Assembly (NCBI GenBank): GCA_023391155.1
Contig: JAEWBM010000171.1
Span: forward strand, 1 to 13,823
Length of the DNA stretch: 13,823 nucleotides
Source of the DNA: Acidobacteriota bacterium
Lineage (GTDB): Bacteria; Acidobacteriota; Blastocatellia; Pyrinomonadales; Pyrinomonadaceae
Direction of reading: 5' to 3'
Positions within the stretch are counted from its first letter, which is position 1, and each line of letters starts with the position of its first letter. Below are positions 9,074 through 13,823 of the stretch, in pieces. Position numbers and translations under genes: made by a program. The notes beneath the pieces were generated by a model. The model was not told where the DNA came from. It was given only the letters and a program-made list of their open reading frames with translations, and ran no database searches.

Positions 9074-9286
9074 GTGGGAATTGAAGATCTAAAGATCGAC
9101 CGAACTGCCCTCCGTGTTTTCTCAAGCTTTGAAGAGGCCGACGAGGCGGACCGTGAATATTGGCGAAATGCATCTTACGAGGATCGGCTCCTGGCTCTCG
9201 AACTGATGCGGCAGAGTGCATATGGATACACCGATCCGTCTACCCGAAGACTTCAAAGAGTTCTTGAGATTACTTCGGGCGAGTGA
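9074..9286 (+). CDS. Small acidic protein, candidate antitoxin/partner of the nucleotidyltransferase
   Basis: The 70-aa product has no hydrophobic segment. Its core RVFSSFEEADEADREYW (14-30), then SYEDRLLALELMRQSAYG (34-51) and RRLQRVLEI (58-66), resembles small proteins often found directly before minimal nucleotidyltransferase genes. I cannot name a family with certainty. It overlaps the next gene by 65 nt in a different frame, which suggests coupled translation. The start is a GTG with no Shine-Dalgarno sequence, placed 6 nt after a perfect TATAAT. The arrangement of a small acidic gene first and a catalytic gene second, next to repeats, fits a toxin-antitoxin-like module, but function is inferred only from layout. 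Confidence 0.65.
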   Translation: MGIEDLKIDRTALRVFSSFEEADEADREYWRNASYEDRLLALELMRQSAYGYTDPSTRRLQRVLEITSGE

Positions 9287-9692
9287 GGCGGAATATCTTC
9301 TAGTGGGGGGCTATGCTGTAGGTTTTTACGGGTACCCACGTCCCACTGGGGACATGGATATCTGGATATCGAACAGCCGTGAAAACGCTTCCCGTGTTTT
9401 GAAAGTCTTTAACGATTTCGGATTCGACTCACCGGAATTGACCACCTCATCTTTTACCCTGCCCAAGAGTATTGTTCGTGTAGGAATTGCCCCCTTCAAG
9501 ATCGAGGTAATCACGCACATCGACGGAGTTAGCTTTGACGAGTGTTTTCAGCGCCGTAACGAAGCGGAGATCGACGGATGTGTCGTGAATCTAATCGACC
9601 TTTCGGACCTTATGACCAACAAGAAAGCGAGCGCACGGCCCAAAGACCTAGATGATCTCATAGAGCTCGGAAAGATCAATCGACAAAGTTAA
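9222..9692 (+). CDS. Minimal nucleotidyltransferase-fold protein (MNT/AbiEii-like)
   Basis: The 156-aa product has a nucleotidyltransferase core: LPEDFKEFLRLL, then YLLVGGYAVGFYGYPR with the GG nucleotide-binding turn, TGDMDIWI giving the two metal-binding aspartates (44 and 46 from this start), and FKIEVIT with Glu95 as the candidate third carboxylate. The C-terminal NKKASARPKDLDDL motif is typical of this group. All expected acidic residues are present, so it is probably active, transferring a nucleotide to an unknown target. Proteins of this fold serve as toxins (AbiEii type), antitoxins (MNT type) or orphan enzymes. ATG 9222 is the chosen start; a GTG at 9216 would add two residues. It lies within the preceding ORF and has no clear ribosome-binding site, consistent with coupling. 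pdxJ converges 21 nt downstream. Confidence 0.82.
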   Translation: MDTPIRLPEDFKEFLRLLRASEAEYLLVGGYAVGFYGYPRPTGDMDIWISNSRENASRVLKVFNDFGFDSPELTTSSFTLPKSIVRVGIAPFKIEVITHIDGVSFDECFQRRNEAEIDGCVVNLIDLSDLMTNKKASARPKDLDDLIELGKINRQS

Positions 9693-9713
9693 ATGCCAGC
9701 GAGCGGCGAACTT

Positions 9714-10460
9714 TTAGCCGCGAATCGCTTCGATCATTTCGCGGACGGCTTGGTTTAGGCCGACGAAGACGGAGCGGCTGATGATGTTGTGGCCGATGTT
9801 AAATTCGGTGATCTCGGCGATCCGGGCGAGCGGGCCGATGTTTCGGTAGGTTAGGCCGTGGCCGGCGGCGACGATAAGGCCAAGGGAACGGGCATGGACG
9901 GCGGCGTCGCGGATCCGCTGGGTTTCCGCGGCTGCTTTGCGTTCGCCTTCGCCGTGAGCGGCACGGGAACTCAGCGTTAACTCGGCATATTCCGCTGTGC
10001 AAAGCTCAACCTGTTGAGCCCCGGCATTCTTTGACGCGTCGATCTGTTCCGGATCGGGATCGATAAAGATGCTGACGAAGATCCCGGCGTCTTTGAGTTT
10101 ATCGACGGCGTTCTTTACCGTGTCAAAATTTCCGGCGACCTCCAGGCCGCCTTCCGTCGTCACCTCGTTCGGGTTTTCGGGGACGAGCGAAACCGCGTCG
10201 GGCTTTGTCGCGATAGCGATGCCGATCATCTCTTCGGTCGCTGCCATCTCGACATTGAGATAGGTGGTGACGACATCACGCAGCAGTTCAATATCGCGGT
10301 CCTGAATGTGGCGGCGGTCTTGGCGAAGATGCACGGTGATGCCGTTCGCACCGGCCTGTTCGCAGATGACGGCCGCAGTGATAATGCTCGGTTCGATGGT
10401 CTTCCGGGCCTCGCGGATCGTGGCGACATGGTCGATGTTTACGTTAAGTCGTGCCTGCAT
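9714..10460 (-). CDS. pdxJ: Pyridoxine 5'-phosphate synthase
   Basis: Condenses 3-amino-1-hydroxyacetone phosphate with 1-deoxyxylulose 5-phosphate to give pyridoxine 5'-phosphate, the last ring-forming step of the DXP-dependent vitamin B6 pathway. The 248-aa TIM-barrel protein shows the family blocks LNVNIDHVATIREAR (5-19), GITVHLRQDRRHIQDRD (40-56), NVEMAATEEM (69-78), VPENPNEVTTEGGLEV (93-108), AAGHGLTYRN (198-207) and FNIGHNIISRSVFVGL (220-235). Candidate active-site residues are His44, Arg46, His51, Glu71 and His201. The HLRED motif common in proteobacteria is HLRQD here. The gene lies 50 nt downstream of the glycosyltransferase gene on the same strand, probably in one transcript. Confidence 0.97.
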   Translation of the reverse strand: MQARLNVNIDHVATIREARKTIEPSIITAAVICEQAGANGITVHLRQDRRHIQDRDIELLRDVVTTYLNVEMAATEEMIGIAIATKPDAVSLVPENPNEVTTEGGLEVAGNFDTVKNAVDKLKDAGIFVSIFIDPDPEQIDASKNAGAQQVELCTAEYAELTLSSRAAHGEGERKAAAETQRIRDAAVHARSLGLIVAAGHGLTYRNIGPLARIAEITEFNIGHNIISRSVFVGLNQAVREMIEAIRG

Positions 10461-10491
10461 CAGGTTTCCAATATATCAGTTTACGATAATA

Positions 10492-10503
10492 GCCGTAAGG
10501 CTT
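10492..10503. repeat. Small hairpin in the gap between glycosyltransferase and pdxJ genes
   Basis: AGCC-GTAA-GGCT forms a 4-bp stem with a GTAA loop (TTAC on the coding strand). Next to it the palindrome TAGCTA occurs twice (10505-10510 and 10513-10518), the second copy running into the 3' end of the glycosyltransferase gene. No T run follows on the minus strand, so it is not an obvious terminator. Confidence 0.35.
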
Positions 10504-10510
10504 TAGCTAT

Positions 10511-11245
10511 CTAGCTATAAACACCGCGTTTGGCGTTTCGACGGATCTCGCGGACCTCGTTGAACATCCGCAAACTGTCGCGGAAGACGTTCACCTTGCT
10601 GCGGTCGTCGTTGTTCCAGCGAACGGGGATCTCCATCAGCCGCAGCCCGTGGAGCCGTGCGACATAGAGAAATTCGACATCAAAGCCGAACCGGTCGATC
10701 TGCATCCGGTCGAGCAGGGGCCCAAACTTTTGCAGATCGAACGCCTTAAATCCGCACTGCGTGTCCCAGAACGGCATCCCCGTCATCATTCTTACAACAA
10801 GGTTAAATACCTTTCCGCCCTGCTCCCGACGCCACGGCTGATGCGTCCCGATCAGCGAGCGGTCTAAAGCACGCGAGCCGAAGGTGACGTCATATTCGCC
10901 ATTTTGGATCGGTTTTACCAGTTTCGGGAGCTCCTCGATCGGTGTCGAAAGGTCCGCATCTGAGAACAGTGCGATCTGGCCCTTTGCGGCGGCAAGGCCG
11001 GTCCGCACGGCGAAACCTTTTCCGCGGTTCTTTTCGTAAGTTATGACATCGGAGGGGATGTCGGGGAATTCGCTGAGCGCTTTGCGAGATGTCTCGACCG
11101 TCGAATCGGACGAGCCGTCATCGACGACCAGTATTTCGGCCGATTCGCCGCGTTCCTGTAAATATCGGCCGATCGCACGCAGCGTGTCCGCGATGCGTTC
11201 CGCCTCATTAAAAGCGGGGATGATTATCGAAAGCGACGGTGCCAT
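10511..11245 (-). CDS. GT2 glycosyltransferase, dolichyl/polyprenyl-phosphate glucosyltransferase-like
   Basis: The 244-aa protein has a GT-A fold: LSIIIPAFNEAERI at the N-terminus, VVDDGSSDST (40-49), KNRGKGFAVRTGLAAAKG (72-89), and the metal-binding DxD as Asp96-Ala-Asp98 in FSDADLSTP. Later blocks GSRAL (123-127), QGGKVFNLVVRMMTG (142-156), WDTQCGFKAF (160-169), RFGFDVEFLY (185-194) and EIPVRWNND (205-213) match the ALG5-like dolichyl-phosphate beta-glucosyltransferase group. By family it would transfer glucose or another sugar from a UDP-sugar to a polyprenyl phosphate. No membrane segment is seen, unlike DPM1/GtrB relatives with C-terminal helices. It is first of a likely two-gene minus-strand unit with pdxJ and shares a 133-nt divergent intergenic region with the protease gene. 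Confidence 0.88.
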   Translation of the reverse strand: MAPSLSIIIPAFNEAERIADTLRAIGRYLQERGESAEILVVDDGSSDSTVETSRKALSEFPDIPSDVITYEKNRGKGFAVRTGLAAAKGQIALFSDADLSTPIEELPKLVKPIQNGEYDVTFGSRALDRSLIGTHQPWRREQGGKVFNLVVRMMTGMPFWDTQCGFKAFDLQKFGPLLDRMQIDRFGFDVEFLYVARLHGLRLMEIPVRWNNDDRSKVNVFRDSLRMFNEVREIRRNAKRGVYS

Positions 11246-11355
11246 AGAAAAAGCTAAATGTTAAGGTTTTGGCGGGTTAAAGTAAATCGGCGGCGGCCCC
11301 TGCCGGAGAAAATGCGCCTGCAACCCAACGCTCCCTGCCGCCAACTAATTTATGC

Positions 11356-11361
11356 TATAGT
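11356..11361 (+). promoter_or_regulatory. Candidate -10 element upstream of the S41 protease gene
   Basis: TATAGT at 11356-11361, overlapping an alternative TATGCT at 11351-11356, precedes the start codon by 17 nt. There is no convincing -35 hexamer. AAAAAGG (11364-11370) follows as the ribosome-binding site. Confidence 0.35.
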
Positions 11362-11378
11362 TCAAAAAGGCTGTACCT

Positions 11379-13013
11379 GTGATGTTCAATAGAAGTTTTG
11401 CGATCAGCGCGTTAATAATTGTGGGCCTCGGGGCCCTGATCGGCGGCGTTTTCGGCAAGCTGCCGTCAGCGATCTCGGCCGATACATCGGTGACCCGGCA
11501 AAAGGTCGTCGCGGATTACCGCGAGGCGCTCGACGTCATCGAAAAGAATTACGGCGGAAAGGTCGACCACGAGCGTATTTCGGACGCCTCGATCCAAAGC
11601 ATGCTCTGGACGCTCGATCCGCACTCACAGTTCTTTACCCGCGACGAATTTCGCAAGCTTTACGAGGAACAGTCTTCGCAATTTTACGGCATCGGTGTCT
11701 CGATACTTCAGCATCGCGACGGCGTCTATGTTCAGTCAGTTATTCCGGGAACCCCGGCGGAAAAGGCGGGCCTGAAATATGGCGACCGCTTCGTTGAGGT
11801 TGACGGAAAGGACGCGACGGGTTGGTCAAGCGCCGAGGTCTCGCAGAATGTTCGCGGCGAGCGGGGAACCAAGGTCAAGCTGAAGATCGGACGTGCGACA
11901 GTACCCGCTCCGGTCGAGCTTGAGATAACGCGCGACGGGGTGCCGCTGCCCTCGATCCGCAATTACTTTATGCTGCCGGGCGGCGTGGGTTATGTCGGCA
12001 TGGTCGGCGGATTTCAGGAAACGACGGCCGCCGAACTCGATGAGGCCGTTCAGCGGCTCCGCGGGCAGGGAATGACGAGCCTGATACTCGATGTTCGCGG
12101 AAATCCGGGCGGGCTGCTGCCGCAGGCCATCGAGGTCGTCAGCAGATTTATTCCGAGCGGTGAGACCGTCGTTTCGGTAAAAGGAAGGTCGCGTTACGGC
12201 ACGACCGAGGCTCTTCGCACCCGCGGCCGCAACACATGGGACCTTCCCCTCGTGGTAATGGTCAACGGCGGGTCCGCATCGGCTTCCGAGATCGTTGCCG
12301 GCGCCGTTCAGGATTATAGCCGCGGACTGATCGTCGGAAGCGACAGTTTCGGCAAGGGCCTGGTCCAGCGAGTGTTCCCGCTGCCTTACGGCACGGGATT
12401 GACGCTGACCACGGCACGTTTTTATACGCCTTACGGGCGGTCGCTGCAGCGAGACTATTCGAACGGCTCTATTTACGAATACTTCACAAATGGCGGTGCC
12501 GATGACGGCAGCGGCGCTCCCAAACCTAAGCCGGCGGGCGTGCCCGTCAAGCTGCCGGACGGCCGGACGCTGATCGGCGGCCGCGGTATCGAACCCGATA
12601 TCGATGTGAAACCGGAGGAATTCAATGCCGCGCGAGTTCGGCTTATAGACGCAGCGTTTTACTTTGTGCGTGACCTGGTCGCGGGTAAGATCGCGGGGTT
12701 TGAGAGTTACAGGGTGAATGGTCAAAGCCAGCAACTGACCGTCTCACCGGGCGAATTTGAAGTTAACGACCGCCTGTTCGAAGCCTTTAAGACGCATGCC
12801 GTCGCGAATAAGGAAAATGCGGTTTCGCTCGATAATATCAACGCGGATATAGATTTTCTAAAGACGCGTATTCGGATGGAGATCGCGACGGCGAACTATT
12901 CGAATGAAGCCGGCGTGCAGGTTCTGCTAGAGGCGGACCCGCAGATCAGGAAGGCACTGGAATCGATGCCGGCTGCGCGGACAATGGCCGAGAAATACCT
13001 GGCAGCGAACTAA
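11379..13013 (+). CDS. C-terminal processing protease (S41 family, CtpA/Prc-like)
   Basis: A periplasmic or membrane-anchored serine protease that trims or degrades envelope proteins. Of 545 codons here, residues 7-27 form an uncleaved anchor or signal peptide. A helical N-terminal segment (36-95) is followed by a PDZ domain (about 102-185; YGIGVSI, GTPAEKAGLKYGDRFVEVDG). The S41 core follows, with LILDVRGNPGGLLPQAIEV (235-253), NGGSASASEIVAGA (296-309) and DSFGKGLVQ (322-330). The Ser-Lys dyad is Ser301/Lys326, 25 residues apart as in D1 processing protease, with Glu304 also in place. About 140 residues beyond the core form a C-terminal extension. Start choice is between GTG 11379 and ATG 11382; AAAAAGG lies 8 nt before the former. 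Residues are numbered from the GTG. An intrinsic terminator follows the gene. Confidence 0.94.
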   Translation: MMFNRSFAISALIIVGLGALIGGVFGKLPSAISADTSVTRQKVVADYREALDVIEKNYGGKVDHERISDASIQSMLWTLDPHSQFFTRDEFRKLYEEQSSQFYGIGVSILQHRDGVYVQSVIPGTPAEKAGLKYGDRFVEVDGKDATGWSSAEVSQNVRGERGTKVKLKIGRATVPAPVELEITRDGVPLPSIRNYFMLPGGVGYVGMVGGFQETTAAELDEAVQRLRGQGMTSLILDVRGNPGGLLPQAIEVVSRFIPSGETVVSVKGRSRYGTTEALRTRGRNTWDLPLVVMVNGGSASASEIVAGAVQDYSRGLIVGSDSFGKGLVQRVFPLPYGTGLTLTTARFYTPYGRSLQRDYSNGSIYEYFTNGGADDGSGAPKPKPAGVPVKLPDGRTLIGGRGIEPDIDVKPEEFNAARVRLIDAAFYFVRDLVAGKIAGFESYRVNGQSQQLTVSPGEFEVNDRLFEAFKTHAVANKENAVSLDNINADIDFLKTRIRMEIATANYSNEAGVQVLLEADPQIRKALESMPAARTMAEKYLAAN

Positions 13014-13039
13014 GACAGCCATCGGAATACTGAACCCAG

Positions 13040-13070
13040 GGACGAACTTTTCGGGTTCGTCCTTTTAGTT
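13040..13070 (+). terminator. Intrinsic terminator after the S41 protease gene
   Basis: GGACGAAC (13040-13047) pairs perfectly with GTTCGTCC (13055-13062) around a 7-nt loop, followed at once by TTTTAGTTT. It lies 26 nt after the stop codon. Confidence 0.82.
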
Positions 13071-13117
13071 TACCCGGCTCGGGCCCTGGATTCTTAGTAG
13101 AAACAAAGGGCTTAGCG

Positions 13118-13123
13118 TAAAAT
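13118..13123 (+). promoter_or_regulatory. Candidate -10 element upstream of pfkA
   Basis: TAAAAT at 13118-13123 lies 21 nt before the pfkA ATG and downstream of the protease terminator. It is the same hexamer found upstream of uvrA. No clear -35 element is seen. Confidence 0.35.
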
Positions 13124-13144
13124 GGGTTAATTGGTCGGTAGTTT

Positions 13145-13823
13145 ATGTACGAGCAGATCGGAATTTTAACCGGCGGAGGTGATGCCCCCGGGCTCAATGC
13201 GGTTATCCGCGCCGTTGTGCGGACCGCGATCGGTGAGTTCGGTATGAAGGTCATCGGTATCGAGGACAGCTTTGAGGGCATTCTCGGCAAGACCCAGACC
13301 ATAAAGCTTGATTATAAGAGTGTCAGCGGCATTCTGCCGCGCGGCGGAACGATATTGGGCACGCGAAATAAGGGAAGTTTCGTGCAGATGGTGGACGGCG
13401 AGCCGCACTTTCCGGAGGTGCCGATCGCCGAAGCCTTGGCAAACCTCGATATTTTGGGGATCGAGGCCCTGATCGTGCTCGGCGGCGAGGGGACGCTGGC
13501 GATCGCCGAACAGTTTCATAAACGGGGATTTCCGGTGATCGGGGTTCCGAAGACGATCGATAACGATCTGGCAGCGACCGAGCTTACGTTCGGTTTCATG
13601 ACCGCCATCGATATCGCGACCGAGGCGCTGGACAGGCTGCATACGACGGCCGCATCGCACGACCGCGTGATGATACTCGAGGTGATGGGCCGCAATACGG
13701 GCTGGATCGCTCTGCACGCCGGGCTGGCCGGGAGTGCCGATATCATCCTGATCCCCGAAATACCGTTCTCGTTCGACTCGGTAATAAAGAAGGTTAACGA
13801 ACGCGAAAGATCGGGCTCGCGGT
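13145..13823 (+). CDS. pfkA: 6-phosphofructokinase, N-terminal part (cut by window end)
   Basis: Phosphorylates fructose 6-phosphate to the 1,6-bisphosphate, the committed step of glycolysis. The 226 residues present include GGGDAPGLNAVIR (10-22), GILPRGGTILGTRNKG (62-77), LIVLGGEGTLA (109-119), VIGVPKTIDNDL (131-142) with the catalytic Asp139, and LEVMGRNTGWIAL (178-190). The nucleotide-specificity positions are Gly116 (equivalent of E. coli Gly104) and Lys136 (equivalent of Gly124). PPi-dependent enzymes usually have Asp and Lys at these sites. Gly plus Lys is seen in ATP-dependent group III enzymes such as those of Streptomyces, so ATP use is the better guess. The start ATG at 13145 precedes the family's first strand directly (MYEQIGILTGGGD). 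The C-terminal third lies beyond the window. Confidence 0.95.
   Translation, partial: MYEQIGILTGGGDAPGLNAVIRAVVRTAIGEFGMKVIGIEDSFEGILGKTQTIKLDYKSVSGILPRGGTILGTRNKGSFVQMVDGEPHFPEVPIAEALANLDILGIEALIVLGGEGTLAIAEQFHKRGFPVIGVPKTIDNDLAATELTFGFMTAIDIATEALDRLHTTAASHDRVMILEVMGRNTGWIALHAGLAGSADIILIPEIPFSFDSVIKKVNERERSGSR

Noticed and set aside
9714..10460. Loss of function in PdxJ because HLRED reads HLRQD
   Set aside because: The flanking catalytic His and Arg residues are intact, and I believe this position varies in the family, so the change alone is not evidence of inactivation.
11826..12734. Minus-strand 302-codon frame inside the S41 protease gene
   Set aside because: It is antisense to the conserved PDZ and S41 core, with no recognisable domain.
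13166..13717. Minus-strand 183-codon frame inside pfkA
   Set aside because: It is antisense to the conserved phosphofructokinase motifs; the plus-strand frame is plainly the gene.

Overview
The window is a bacterial chromosome segment of fairly high GC content. It mixes core metabolic and repair genes with one short accessory, repeat-rich stretch. Gene content and protein style suggest Acidobacteriota, probably class Blastocatellia (Pyrinomonadales-like). Supporting signs are a DUF4197 protein, a group III-type phosphofructokinase, secreted proteins of a style common there, and dispersed hairpin repeats. This placement is an inference from recognition only.

Layout. Positions 1-752 hold the 3' part of folC, followed 3 nt later by gpmA (756-1502), probably one operon. 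A signal-peptide-bearing DUF4197 protein (1636-2349) ends in a strong intrinsic terminator (2376-2416). A YeiH/UPF0324 membrane protein (2432-3373) runs head-on into a VOC/glyoxalase-like gene on the minus strand (3374-3754); their stop codons abut inside one TGATCA palindrome. uvrA (3880-6783) diverges from the glyoxalase gene.

From 6784 to about 9700 the character changes. An 890-nt gap has no credible gene but carries two clusters of 11-12 nt periodic repeats (6808-6875, 6931-6999), an inverted repeat and a row of five small hairpins (7286-7499). Then come two short secreted proteins of unknown function (7674-8180, and a lipoprotein at 8212-8865), three copies of a ~50-bp direct repeat with a CTAC-centred hairpin (8887-9008), and an overlapping two-gene module: a 70-aa protein (9074-9286) and a minimal nucleotidyltransferase (9222-9692). 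This resembles a toxin-antitoxin-type pair.

The right part returns to core genes. On the minus strand, a GT2 glycosyltransferase of the dolichyl/polyprenyl-phosphate glucosyltransferase type (10511-11245) leads into pdxJ (9714-10460). On the plus strand, a C-terminal processing protease (S41, 11379-13013) ends in an intrinsic terminator (13040-13070), and the 5' two-thirds of pfkA (13145 to the window end) follows.

How the genes fit together: gpmA and pfkA are glycolytic, folC and pdxJ serve cofactor synthesis, uvrA is nucleotide-excision repair, and the S41 protease, DUF4197 protein and secreted proteins act in the envelope. I see no tRNA, rRNA, CRISPR array or transposase. The most interesting part is the repeat-dense accessory stretch between uvrA and pdxJ, together with hints of leaderless transcripts for several genes.
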